Shown here piece after piece: positions 14,509-22,639 of a stretch of DNA of 64,000 nucleotides. Every line of letters starts with the position of its first letter. Positions within the stretch are counted from its first letter, which is position 1. Both the position numbers and the translations under genes were made by a program. The notes under the pieces are model-generated. The model saw only the letters and a program-made list of their open reading frames with translations. It made no database searches and was not told the origin of the DNA. The DNA comes from Faecalibacterium sp. GTDB taxonomy: Bacteria; Bacillota; Clostridia; Oscillospirales; Ruminococcaceae. The DNA lies in the NCBI GenBank assembly GCA_022652735.1, contig JALCRP010000003.1, positions 1 through 64,000 on the forward strand, given 5' to 3'.

Positions 14509-16017
14509 ATGGATGAGAATATCGTCCTGACGATGCGCGGCATCAGCATGACCTTCCCCGGCGTAAAAGCCCTCGATAACGTGGACTTGACCCTGCGCAA
14601 GGGCGAAGTGCATGCGCTGATGGGCGAAAACGGCGCGGGAAAATCGACGCTGATTAAGTGCCTGACCGGTATCAACAAATTTGAGGCCGGCGAGATTCAT
14701 CTGGAGGGCATCGAGGGGGCGGTAATCAACCGCTCGCCGATGGATGCCCAAAAGATCGGCATCTCCACCGTGTATCAGGAAGTAAACCTCTGCCCGAATT
14801 TGAGCGTGGCGGAGAACTTGTATATCGGGCGCGAGCCGCGCAGCAAAACGGGCGCGATCTCCTGGAAAACGATGAACCAGAAAGCGCGCGCCCTGATGGA
14901 GAATTTTCAGCTGGAAGTGGACGTTACGCGCGAGCTTTCCAGCTATTCGGTGGCGATTCAGCAGATGATCGCCATTGCGCGTGCCGTCGATATGGATTGC
15001 AAAGTGCTGATCCTCGACGAGCCGACCTCCTCGCTCGATGATAACGAGGTGAAGCGCCTGTTTGCGCGCATGCGCCATTTGAAAGAGCAGGGCGTCTCGA
15101 TTTTGTTCGTCACCCACTTCTTGGAGCAGGTGTATGAAATCAGCGACCGTATTACCGTGCTGCGCAACGGCGCGCTGGTTGGCGAATATATGGCCGAAGA
15201 ATTGCCGCGCATCCAACTTGTGGCAAAAATGATGGGCAAAGATTTTGACGACCTCGCCGAGATCAAAGGTCACGGCGGCACGGCAACGGACGAAATGCTG
15301 ATCGACGCCAAGGGCCTGAGCCATAAGGGCAAGATCAAGCCCTTTGACGTTGCTATCCATAAGGGCGAGGTGATCGGCCTGACGGGCCTGCTCGGCTCGG
15401 GCCGCTCGGAGCTGGCGCGCTGTATCTACGGCGCCGACAAGGCGCAGACGGGCACCTTGCAGGTGGACGGCAAAGAGGTGAAAATCAAAGCCCCTATCGA
15501 TGCAATGAAGCTGGGCATGGGCTATCTGCCCGATGACCGCAAGGTGGATGGCATCATCGCCGACCTTTCCATCCGCGAAAATATTCTGCTGGCGTTACAG
15601 GCCAAGCGCGGTATTTTGCACCGCATCCCGATGAAAGAGCAGTGCGAGATCGCCGATACCTATATCAAAATGCTGCAGATTAAAACCGTCTCGCGCGAGA
15701 CGCCGATCAAGCAGCTTTCCGGCGGCAACCAGCAAAAAGTAATTCTCGGCCGGTGGCTTGCCACCGATCCTCGCTTTTTGATTCTCGACGAGCCTACGCG
15801 CGGCATTGATGTCGGCACCAAGACGGAAATTCAAAAGCTGGTGCTTGATCTGGCCGCAAAAGGCATGGCGGTGATGTTTATTTCCTCCGAAATCGAGGAA
15901 ATGCTGCGCACCTGCACAAAAATGGAAGTTCTGCGCGATGGCGCGAAGGTTGGGGAGCTAAGCGGCGACATGACGCAGGAATCCGTGATGCAGGCCATCG
16001 CAGGAGGTGAAGCCTGA
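14509..16017 (+). CDS. ytfR: YtfR-like double ABC sugar ATPase
   Basis: A 502-residue ATPase with two tandem ABC domains, as in the RbsA/MglA/YtfR class. The first has Walker A GENGAGKST (39-47), SSYSVAIQQMIAIARA as signature region and LILDEPTSSLD. The second has the degenerate GLLGSGRSEL P-loop typical of this class, KQLSGGNQQKVILGRW and LILDEPTRGID. It energises import by the two permeases that follow. Its stop overlaps the first permease start by one base (TGATG). The start at 14509 follows AAAGGAAGGA. Confidence 0.92.
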   Translation: MDENIVLTMRGISMTFPGVKALDNVDLTLRKGEVHALMGENGAGKSTLIKCLTGINKFEAGEIHLEGIEGAVINRSPMDAQKIGISTVYQEVNLCPNLSVAENLYIGREPRSKTGAISWKTMNQKARALMENFQLEVDVTRELSSYSVAIQQMIAIARAVDMDCKVLILDEPTSSLDDNEVKRLFARMRHLKEQGVSILFVTHFLEQVYEISDRITVLRNGALVGEYMAEELPRIQLVAKMMGKDFDDLAEIKGHGGTATDEMLIDAKGLSHKGKIKPFDVAIHKGEVIGLTGLLGSGRSELARCIYGADKAQTGTLQVDGKEVKIKAPIDAMKLGMGYLPDDRKVDGIIADLSIRENILLALQAKRGILHRIPMKEQCEIADTYIKMLQIKTVSRETPIKQLSGGNQQKVILGRWLATDPRFLILDEPTRGIDVGTKTEIQKLVLDLAAKGMAVMFISSEIEEMLRTCTKMEVLRDGAKVGELSGDMTQESVMQAIAGGEA

Positions 16018-17078
16018 TGAACAAGAAGAAAAAAATCTATCAGCAGCCGCTGTTTTTGCCGGTGTTCTGCATGCTGCTGATTTTGCTGGTGAACCTGATT
16101 AAGGACCCGAGCTTTTTCCTGATTTCGGTTAATAACGGCGTACTGTACGGCCGCTTGATCGACATCGCAAACCGCGGCTCTGAAATCGCAATCCTCGCGG
16201 TAGGCATGACGCTTGTGGTGGCATCCTCTGCCGGCACGGATATTTCCGTCGGCTCGGTGATGGCGCTGTGCGCCTCTACCTGCTGCGTAACGCTTGTGGG
16301 TTACGGCGTCGATACCTCAAACACGATCATCGTGCCGATGTTCGTCGGCATCCTTGTCGGCATTTTAACGGGCGTTGTATGCGGCTGCTTTAACGGCGCG
16401 CTGGTGGCCAAGCTGAAAATCCAGCCAATGGTTGCCACGTTGATCCTGTATACGGCGGCGCGCGCGATCGGCCTTGTCGTCAACCACAACAAGATCGTAT
16501 ATGTCCGCTATGAGCCGTTCAAGATGTTCGGCAACTTCATCGGAAAATGCCCGATCCCGACGCCGATCTTTATTGCGGCGGGCGTGATCGTGATCGTATC
16601 GCTCGTGCTGCGCAAAACGGCGCTGGGCACTTACATCGAGGCCGTCGGCATCAACCCGAACGCCTCGCGCCTTTTGGGCATCAACTCGACGGTTATCATT
16701 TTTTTGTGCTACATGCTGTGCGGCCTGTGCGCAGGCATCGCGGGCGTGGTCGGCGGCAGCCGCATCTACTCTGCGGATGCCAATAATATCGGCCTGAACT
16801 TTGAAATGGATGCGATCCTCGCCGTGGCGCTGGGCGGCAACAGCCTGGGCGGCGGCAAGTTTAACCTCGCAGGCTCCATCATCGGCGCCTACACGATTCA
16901 GGCCCTGACAACCACGCTGCTGGCGATGGGCGTCTCGACCGATCAGGCCCCGGTGTTCAAAGCGATCGTCATCGTGATCGTCGTCGCCATTCAGGCGCCT
17001 GTGGTGCGCGATGCGCTGCGTAACGCCAAGATGAAGCGGGAAGCCGAAAAGATCCAGAAGGAGGTCGCGGTGCAATGA
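16017..17078 (+). CDS. ytfT: YtfT-like CUT2 permease
   Basis: A 353-residue polytopic protein of the BPD_transp_2 (RbsC) family with about eight to ten hydrophobic helices. Typical family segments are LAVGMTLVVASSAGTDISVGSVMAL, NGALVAKLKIQPMVATLILYTAARAIG and YIEAVGINPNASRLLGIN. It pairs with the next permease to form the channel, as YtfT does with YjfF. It overlaps the ATPase gene by one base and the next gene by four. Confidence 0.9.
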   Translation: MNKKKKIYQQPLFLPVFCMLLILLVNLIKDPSFFLISVNNGVLYGRLIDIANRGSEIAILAVGMTLVVASSAGTDISVGSVMALCASTCCVTLVGYGVDTSNTIIVPMFVGILVGILTGVVCGCFNGALVAKLKIQPMVATLILYTAARAIGLVVNHNKIVYVRYEPFKMFGNFIGKCPIPTPIFIAAGVIVIVSLVLRKTALGTYIEAVGINPNASRLLGINSTVIIFLCYMLCGLCAGIAGVVGGSRIYSADANNIGLNFEMDAILAVALGGNSLGGGKFNLAGSIIGAYTIQALTTTLLAMGVSTDQAPVFKAIVIVIVVAIQAPVVRDALRNAKMKREAEKIQKEVAVQ

Positions 17079-18100
17079 ATACGAAACTGAAAAAGCAACG
17101 CATCGGCGGCAACCAGCTGCTTTTGTATATCACGATGGCGCTGTTTGTGGTGATGTACCTTGTCGGCTGCATCCTATATTCCGGCAAAGGCTTTACGCAT
17201 CTGCAAACCTTTTTGAACCTGTTCATCACGAATGCGGGCCTCGTCTGTGTGGCATGCGGCCTCACGGTTGTGATGCTGACGGGCGGCATTGATATTTCCG
17301 TCGGCTCGCTGGTCGCGCTCGATTGCATGCTGCTGGCCTACGGCACCAGTACGCTGGGCATTCCGGCCGTGGTGATGTTGGGCATCTGCCTTGTGTTCGG
17401 CATTTTGTTCGGCTTGTGGCAGGGCTTCTTGGTAGGGTACTTGGGCATCCAGCCCTTTATCGTCACGATGGCGGGGCTGTACTTCTGCCGCGGGCTTACG
17501 GCGTGTATCTGCTCCGATCAGCTTTCGATCGACGACCCGGTGCTTTCGGCGCTGGCCAATATCAAAATCACTCTGCCGTTTGGCGGCTACGTGAACAACA
17601 AGGGCAAGCAGATGCTGCCATTTTTGCGCGTGACGGTTTTGGTAGCCATCGTCGTACTGGTGGCCATCTTCCTGCTTTTGAAATACACGAAATTCGGCCG
17701 TTCGCTGTACGCCGTGGGCGGCAGCGAGCAAAGCGCGAAAATGATGGGCCTGAATACACGGCGCACAAAGCTTTTGGCGTATACGCTCAGCTCGACGCTG
17801 TGCTCTATCGGCGGCATTTTATATGCGCTGAACACGATGCAGGCCAGCGTCCAGCAGGCAAAAGGCTTTGAGATGGACGCCATCGCATCTTCCGTTATCG
17901 GCGGTACGCTGCTGACGGGCGGCGTGGGCAATGTCGTCGGTACGCTGTTCGGCGTCATGATTAACGGCACGATCTCCACCATCATCAAAACAAACGGCAA
18001 GCTGCTTTCCAGCTGGGCCAATATCGCCACGGCGGCGCTGCTGTGCTTCTTCATCATTCTTCAGGCTGTGTTTGCGGCCCTGAAGGAAAAGAACAAATGA
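17075..18100 (+). CDS. yjfF: YjfF-like CUT2 permease
   Basis: A 341-residue second permease of the same family (ACGLTVVMLTGGIDISVGSLVALD, VGYLGIQPFIVTMAGLYFCRGLT, YAVGGSEQSAKMMGLN). Two different permeases after one double ATPase is the hallmark of the YtfQRT-YjfF arrangement, in contrast to the single RbsC of ribose systems. The ATGA overlap with the preceding gene indicates coupling. The operon ends in a strong bidirectional terminator. Confidence 0.9.
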   Translation: MNTKLKKQRIGGNQLLLYITMALFVVMYLVGCILYSGKGFTHLQTFLNLFITNAGLVCVACGLTVVMLTGGIDISVGSLVALDCMLLAYGTSTLGIPAVVMLGICLVFGILFGLWQGFLVGYLGIQPFIVTMAGLYFCRGLTACICSDQLSIDDPVLSALANIKITLPFGGYVNNKGKQMLPFLRVTVLVAIVVLVAIFLLLKYTKFGRSLYAVGGSEQSAKMMGLNTRRTKLLAYTLSSTLCSIGGILYALNTMQASVQQAKGFEMDAIASSVIGGTLLTGGVGNVVGTLFGVMINGTISTIIKTNGKLLSSWANIATAALLCFFIILQAVFAALKEKNK

Positions 18101-18115
18101 CATCTTCCTTTCCAT

Positions 18116-18156
18116 AAAAAAGGGACCGGGCCTCAAAAGAGGTTCGGTCCCTTTTC
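18116..18156 (+). terminator. bidirectional terminator between yjfF and serA
   Basis: AAAAGGGACCGGGCCTC pairs with GAGGTTCGGTCCCTTTT around an AAAA loop. A and T runs lie on both sides, so it serves both convergent genes. Confidence 0.9.
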
Positions 18157-18202
18157 GATTGTAAAACACGAAGCAAAGCGACTGTGCCGAAAACGCGGGC
18201 GC

Positions 18203-19363
18203 TTACAGCACACGCACCCGGATAATGGCCGGGATGGCGGCTAGTTTTTGCGCAATCTGCGGGTCAACGGCGCCGGTGACATCCAGCATAGTGTAAGCCA
18301 TATCCTTTTTGCTCTTGTTCACCATGTTTTCGATGTTCAGCTTGCCCGCTGTCGTAAGGCCGGTGATCTGGCTAATCATGCCCGGCTCGTTTTTGTGGAT
18401 GATGCAGATACGCTTGCCGCCTGCGCGCGGCTGGCTTACTTCGGGCATATTGACCGAATGCGTGATATTGCCATTGCGCAGATAATCGCTGATCTCCGTC
18501 GCGGCCATTTCGGCGCAGTTGTCCTCGGCTTCGGGCGTCGAAGCGCCCAGATGCGGGGTGCAGACGACGCCCGGATGGCCCAGCACGGCTTCGCACGGAA
18601 AATCTGTCAGGTAGGCGCCAGCCTTGCCGCTGTCCAGCGCCTCGAGGATGGCATCGTTGTTGACAAGCTCGCCGCGGGCATAGTTCAGGATGCGGACGCC
18701 ATCCTTGCAAAGCGAAAGCGTCTGCGCGTTGATCGTATCCTTTGTGGTGGGCAGATAGGGCACATGAATCGTGACGAAATCGCACAGCGGCAGCATGTCG
18801 TTCAGGTTGACGCAGTGATGCACCTTGCCGCTTAAGCTCCACGCCGCTTCGATGGAGATGTACGGGTCATACCCGTAAACTTCCATGCCGAGATGGATGG
18901 CGTTGTTTGCCACTTTTGCGCCGATGGCTCCAAGGCCGATAACGCCGAGCGTTTTGCCCTTGATCTCGCCGCCGACAAACTGCTTTTTGCCCTTTTCCAC
19001 GTTCTTTGCCATATCCGGGTCGCCCTTAAGGCCGGCCGTCCACTGGGCGGCGGCGGCGAGGTTGCGGCTGCCGGCGATCAGCATGCCCGTTACCAGCTCG
19101 GCCACGGCATTGGAGTTTGCGCCCGGCGTGTTGAACACGACAATGCCCTGCTCGCTGCAGCGCTCCAACGGGATATTATTGACGCCTGCGCCTGCGCGCG
19201 CGATGGCCAGCAGGTTCGGTTTGAACTCGGTATCCAGCATATTGGCGCTGCGCACCAAAACGCCGTCGGGCGCATCGCTGTCGACAAGCACCTCAAACAG
19301 ATTTTTCGGCAGCTTCGCCAGCCCGACGGGCGAGATAGCGTTCAAAGTTTTAATGGTATACAT
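18203..19363 (-). CDS. serA: D-3-phosphoglycerate dehydrogenase
   Basis: SerA oxidises 3-phosphoglycerate with NAD+ in the first step of serine synthesis. The 386-residue protein has the D-isomer dehydrogenase layout: RAGAGVNNIP, the nucleotide-binding GVIGLGAIGAKVANNA, DFVTIHVPYLPTT, LNYARGELVN, and TPHLGAST with the catalytic histidine. A short C-terminal ACT domain follows (KRICIIHKNEPGMISQITGLTTAGKLNIENM), the usual serine-feedback site. It follows serC by 66 bases on the same strand. AAGGAG precedes the start. Confidence 0.94.
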   Translation of the reverse strand: MYTIKTLNAISPVGLAKLPKNLFEVLVDSDAPDGVLVRSANMLDTEFKPNLLAIARAGAGVNNIPLERCSEQGIVVFNTPGANSNAVAELVTGMLIAGSRNLAAAAQWTAGLKGDPDMAKNVEKGKKQFVGGEIKGKTLGVIGLGAIGAKVANNAIHLGMEVYGYDPYISIEAAWSLSGKVHHCVNLNDMLPLCDFVTIHVPYLPTTKDTINAQTLSLCKDGVRILNYARGELVNNDAILEALDSGKAGAYLTDFPCEAVLGHPGVVCTPHLGASTPEAEDNCAEMAATEISDYLRNGNITHSVNMPEVSQPRAGGKRICIIHKNEPGMISQITGLTTAGKLNIENMVNKSKKDMAYTMLDVTGAVDPQIAQKLAAIPAIIRVRVL

Positions 19364-19429
19364 GTTGGCTCCTTTTTTGAGGCGGGCGGCGGGCCGCCCG
19401 CGAAGTGACGCATCGGCAAAACGGTGAAA

Positions 19430-20512
19430 TCAGGCGTTTTTCTTGCGGAAGTTTTCCATAAACTGTACCAGCTTATCGACGCCTTCGGCGGGCATTGCGT
19501 TGTAGATCGAGGCGCGCATGCCGCCCACAAGGCGGTGGCCCTTTAGGTTGACAAAGCCGGCCGCGCCGGCCTCGGCACAAAACTTTTTATCCATGTCCGG
19601 GTTCGGGCTGGTAAAGGTGACGTTCATCATGCTGCGGTATTTGTGCTCAACAGGGTTTTTGAAAAAGCTCTGGCCGTCGAGATAATCATACAGGACGCCC
19701 GCCTTTTTGGCGTTGATCTTCTGCATGTTGGCAAGCCCGCCGATCTCGTGCTCGAGGTATTCGAGGACAAGGCCCGTCATATAAATGCACCAGCAGGGCG
19801 GGGTATTGTACATGCTGTCTTTTTTCAGCAGGGTGGTGTAGTTCATCATGGTCGGCACATTGTCGGCCGCATGGCCCAAAAGATCCTCACGGATTACGGC
19901 AATCGCCATGCCGGCCGGGGCGACGTTTTTCTGTACACCGAAATAGATGCAGCCATACTTCGATACGTCCACCGGCTCGGAAAGGATCATCGAGCTCATA
20001 TCTGCCACAAGCGGCAGGCCCGCAACCTCAGGCACATCAACATATTTGGTGCCGAAGATCGTATTGTTCTGGCAGATATGGACATAGCTGGCGTCCTTAT
20101 CGTACGCGATGGTGTGCACATCGGGGATATAGGTGAAGTTTTTATCTTCGCTGGAGGCGACGATATGCGCCTCGCCAAACTTCGCGGCTTCTTTTGCGGC
20201 TAAATTCGAGAAGTTACCGGAAACGATGTAATCCGCCTTGCCCGTTGTCATAAAGTTCAGCGGAACCATAGCGAACTGCTGCGTGGCGCCGCCCTGAAAA
20301 AAGCCGACCTTGTAGTTGTCGGGGATCTGCATTACGCGGCGCAAAGAGGCTTCCGTCTCCTTAATAATATCGTCAAACCAGCTGCTGCGGTGGCTCATTT
20401 CCATCACGCTCATGCCGCTGCCGTGATAATCCAGCAGTTCGGCTTGCGCCTTTTCCAAAACAGGCACAGGCAGCATGCTCGGCCCGGCGCTGAAATTATA
20501 GATTCTAGCCAT
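19430..20512 (-). CDS. serC: phosphoserine aminotransferase
   Basis: SerC transfers the amino group of glutamate to 3-phosphohydroxypyruvate using PLP. The 360-residue protein starts MARIYNFSAGPSMLP and contains EMSHRS, FFQGGATQQFAMVP and the PLP lysine in FGVQKNVAPAG (K195). The start at 20512 has AAGGAGA upstream; the longer frame has no ribosome binding site. It is the first gene of the serC-serA operon; the phosphatase SerB is not in the window. Confidence 0.94.
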   Translation of the reverse strand: MARIYNFSAGPSMLPVPVLEKAQAELLDYHGSGMSVMEMSHRSSWFDDIIKETEASLRRVMQIPDNYKVGFFQGGATQQFAMVPLNFMTTGKADYIVSGNFSNLAAKEAAKFGEAHIVASSEDKNFTYIPDVHTIAYDKDASYVHICQNNTIFGTKYVDVPEVAGLPLVADMSSMILSEPVDVSKYGCIYFGVQKNVAPAGMAIAVIREDLLGHAADNVPTMMNYTTLLKKDSMYNTPPCWCIYMTGLVLEYLEHEIGGLANMQKINAKKAGVLYDYLDGQSFFKNPVEHKYRSMMNVTFTSPNPDMDKKFCAEAGAAGFVNLKGHRLVGGMRASIYNAMPAEGVDKLVQFMENFRKKNA

Positions 20513-20591
20513 ACGTATCTCTCCTTTTTCCCTTTGCAAGGCCACCCGCACGGCAGATGGCCTACCCTACGTGCTCTTATCCGATGCCGCT

Positions 20592-20645
20592 ATTATAACG
20601 AAAGCGGGCGGCCGGTAGATAGAGGACAAATACACAAACTTTGTG
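20592..20645 (-). promoter_or_regulatory. serC promoter region with upstream palindrome
   Basis: The minus-strand -10 is TATAAT (20592-20597), with no good -35. Upstream lies CACAAACTTTGTG (20633-20645), a perfect 13-base palindrome in the place of an activator site. The rest of the 340-base gap 20513-20854 is AT-rich and gene-free except for the BlaI-type promoter at its other end. Confidence 0.4.
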
Positions 20646-20751
20646 CCTGCGTTTCAATACTAAACACACAAAAGCAACAAATGTATTCCGAGAAAAGACA
20701 AAAACGACTACAAAGGTAAAAGATACTGCAAAAAGCAGGCTGCATACAGGC

Positions 20752-20780
20752 TTGCACGGGGATAAGAAAGTGGATATACT
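20752..20780 (+). promoter_or_regulatory. promoter of the BlaI-type regulator gene
   Basis: TTGCAC (20752-20757), 17 bases, TATACT (20775-20780). Confidence 0.7.
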
Positions 20781-20797
20781 GAACAAAAAGGAATTTA

Positions 20798-20813
20798 TTT
20801 TACAAATGTAAAA
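20798..20813 (+). promoter_or_regulatory. BlaI/MecI-type operator
   Basis: TTTTACAAATGTAAAA is a perfect inverted repeat containing TACAnnTGTA, the recognised core of BlaI/MecI operators. It lies about 10-25 bases after the expected transcription start, so it should mediate autorepression. Confidence 0.8.
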
Positions 20814-20854
20814 ACAAATTTTTGCATTTGCCGCATCGAGAAGGGGAACAAGCA

Positions 20855-21289
20855 ATGTATGGTTTGCCGGAACGTTTACAGAAAATTTCCGCGGCAGAAG
20901 AACAGGTGATGCTGGCAGTATGGGCCGCCGCGCCGCCGGCAACCCGCGCTGAGATTGCGCGGCATTTGCCGCGGCAGAGCAGCGGCGCGCCGTGGGCGCC
21001 CAGCACCATCCTAAATTTTTTATATCGGCTGGAAAAGAAAGGCTGGGTGAAATCTGAGAGGGTGCAAAATCGTAATGTGTATATCCCGGCTGTTACGCGG
21101 CGCGCTTACGGCGTGGCGGTAATGCGGGAGCGCATGGATACGCTTTTTGCCGGCAGCGTCCCCGAGGCGGTTGCCGCACTGGTTAGCGAGGCGGGCGCAA
21201 GCCAAAGCCAGCTTGAAAAAGCGCGCACGATTTTAAGCGACAAGATCGCCGCCGGGGAGGAGTATGATCTGTATGACCCCTACGGCTAA
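20855..21289 (+). CDS. BlaI/MecI/CopY-family repressor
   Basis: A 144-residue winged-helix protein of the Penicillinase_R family (ISAAEEQVMLAVW, TRAEIARHL, WAPSTILNFLYRLEKKGWVKSERVQNRNVYIPAV, and a helical dimerisation tail with LEKARTILSDKI). Related repressors dimerise on TACAnnTGTA and are released by proteolysis after BlaR1/MecR1 signalling. No BlaR1-type sensor or beta-lactamase is adjacent; instead its 3' end overlaps a DUF2752 membrane protein gene. The start follows AGAAGGGG. Confidence 0.88.
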   Translation: MYGLPERLQKISAAEEQVMLAVWAAAPPATRAEIARHLPRQSSGAPWAPSTILNFLYRLEKKGWVKSERVQNRNVYIPAVTRRAYGVAVMRERMDTLFAGSVPEAVAALVSEAGASQSQLEKARTILSDKIAAGEEYDLYDPYG

Positions 21290-21740
21290 AAAAAGTCCCC
21301 GGGCTGCCGGGCAGGACACTACGCGCACAATTTCTCTGCGCCCGCCCCGCATTGCCGCGCCTGCCGCCCCGAAAACGCCGCCCGCCCCGGCGCAGGTATG
21401 CCTGTCCCGATGGGCCGCGAAGCTGTTGATTTTGGCCGCTTGCGCGGCTGCAGTGGCAGCTTTGTATGCCACAGGCGTCGGCTGCCCCATTCTTCACTTT
21501 TTAGGGGTTCGCTGCCCTGGCTGTGGGCTGACGCGCGCGGTGCTGGCGGCCTGCCGGCTGGATGCCCGCGCCGCATTTGCCGCACATCCGATGGTCTGGG
21601 CGCTGCCGGTGCTCTTTCTGTATTTTTGGAAAGACGGCCGTGCGTTCCGCCGCAAAACGGTAAATGCGCTTGTGCTGGGCGGCATCGCGGCGGGCTTCTT
21701 GGCCGTATGGGCGCTGCGCATGGCGCGGGTGCTTGCCTAA
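21264..21740 (+). CDS. DUF2752 membrane protein
   Basis: A 158-residue protein with a proline/alanine-rich N-terminus, one helix at about residues 50-68, then the DUF2752 signature CPILHFLGVRCPGCGLTRA and two further hydrophobic stretches. The function of this family is unknown; the paired cysteine motif CPGCGLTR is invariant in it. It overlaps the BlaI-type gene by 26 bases, with GGGGAGGAG just before the first ATG. A second ATG at 21273 is an alternative start. The overlap suggests that it is co-regulated by the repressor. The next gene is a TM2 protein, a common neighbour of DUF2752 genes. Confidence 0.75.
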   Translation: MICMTPTAKKSPRAAGQDTTRTISLRPPRIAAPAAPKTPPAPAQVCLSRWAAKLLILAACAAAVAALYATGVGCPILHFLGVRCPGCGLTRAVLAACRLDARAAFAAHPMVWALPVLFLYFWKDGRAFRRKTVNALVLGGIAAGFLAVWALRMARVLA

Positions 21741-21871
21741 AAGCGCCGTGCCGCCGCAAGTGCATGGATTCCCGAAAACAAACACCCAAGTTGGCTTTTT
21801 TATGAAAAGTACGGCCAAGCGGGCCGTGCCGTAAAAGGGCTATTGAGAAATAGAGCAGGAGGAAACAAATT

Positions 21872-22267
21872 ATGTATTGCAGATACTGTGGAAACGAAAT
21901 GCAGCCTAACGCCGTGGCCTGTGAAAAGTGTGGCGCGCCGGTGGGGCAGGGCGTAAACTATTGCCCGAACTGCGGCCAGCCAACTGCGCCGGACGCAATC
22001 CAGTGCCCGGGCTGCGGCGCGCCGCTGGCTCCGGCCCCAATGCAGGGCGGAAAATCCAAGATCGCGGCCGGGCTGCTGGGCATCTTTTTGGGCGCTTTTG
22101 GGATTCATCGCTTTTACTTGGGCTATACCACGATTGGCATTATCCAAATCATTGTGACGCTTGTTACCTGTGGCGTCGGCTCGCTCTGGGGCTTTGTGGA
22201 GGGCATTTTGATCCTCTGCGGCCAGAGCATTACTACGGACGCAAACGGCATACCGCTAAGCGATTGA
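21872..22267 (+). CDS. zinc-ribbon TM2-domain membrane protein
   Basis: A 131-residue protein. Two N-terminal zinc ribbons (CRYCGNEM..CEKCGAP and CPNCGQP..CPGCGAP) are followed by a linker and a TM2 domain of two helices (KIAAGLLGIFLGAFGIHRFYLG, then IIQIIVTLVTCGVGSLWGFVEGI). The (H/N)RFYLG turn is the TM2 hallmark. The role is unknown. The start follows AGGAGGAAACAAATT. Confidence 0.85.
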   Translation: MYCRYCGNEMQPNAVACEKCGAPVGQGVNYCPNCGQPTAPDAIQCPGCGAPLAPAPMQGGKSKIAAGLLGIFLGAFGIHRFYLGYTTIGIIQIIVTLVTCGVGSLWGFVEGILILCGQSITTDANGIPLSD

Positions 22268-22295
22268 CCTTTTGGGGCTGCGGATGCTCCTACAT

Positions 22296-22332
22296 AAAAA
22301 AGCAGGCCCCGCCGTTTGGCGTGGGGCCTGCC
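22296..22332 (-). terminator. terminator of the small FeoB-associated-type gene
   Basis: GCAGGCCCCGCC pairs with GGCGTGGGGCCTGC. The T run lies on the minus strand. Confidence 0.8.
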
Positions 22333-22348
22333 GCAGTGTTGCGTACCT

Positions 22349-22519
22349 TTACGGCCGGGGCGGATTTTTCTGCTCCGGCTCTTCGCATTTCTTATGGCAC
22401 TCGGCACAGTTGCCGTGGCAGCCTTCATTCTGCCAGCCGCCGTTGCGCGAAATCCATACGACGGCCAGCGCAAACAAAACCACCAGCACGATAATAACCA
22501 GAATTCCCTGCACAGACAT
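22349..22519 (-). CDS. FeoB-associated Cys-rich small membrane protein
   Basis: A 56-residue protein: one N-terminal transmembrane helix (ILVIIVLVVLFALAVVWI) followed by a hydrophilic tail with CHGNCAECHKKC. This is the layout of the FeoB-associated Cys-rich membrane protein family (PF12669), usually encoded at the end of ferrous-iron feoAB operons. AGGTGGGG precedes the ATG and a terminator follows, so I am confident it is a real gene. No feoA or feoB is in the window, so it stands alone here between a TM2 gene and an AraC regulator. Confidence 0.82.
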   Translation of the reverse strand: MSVQGILVIIVLVVLFALAVVWISRNGGWQNEGCHGNCAECHKKCEEPEQKNPPRP

Positions 22520-22639
22520 TTTGCCCCACCTTTCTGTTTGCCGATTTTTCTGCGCATGCCGCTTTGGAAAAAAGGCCGCTGCGCATTTTTCTTGTGTTCA
22601 TTATAAAAGTCGGCGCCACAAAGCACAAGCCCTGCGCCT

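Noticed and set aside
13104..14678. Long minus-strand frame opposite the YtfQ-like gene
   Set aside because: It reads through the promoter and intercistronic hairpin of the plus-strand operon and has the His/Arg-rich composition of a shadow frame.
20513..20600. Possible riboswitch or T-box in front of serC
   Set aside because: From the only good -10 box the leader would be about 70 bases and lacks the GGTGGCACC core seen at asnB.
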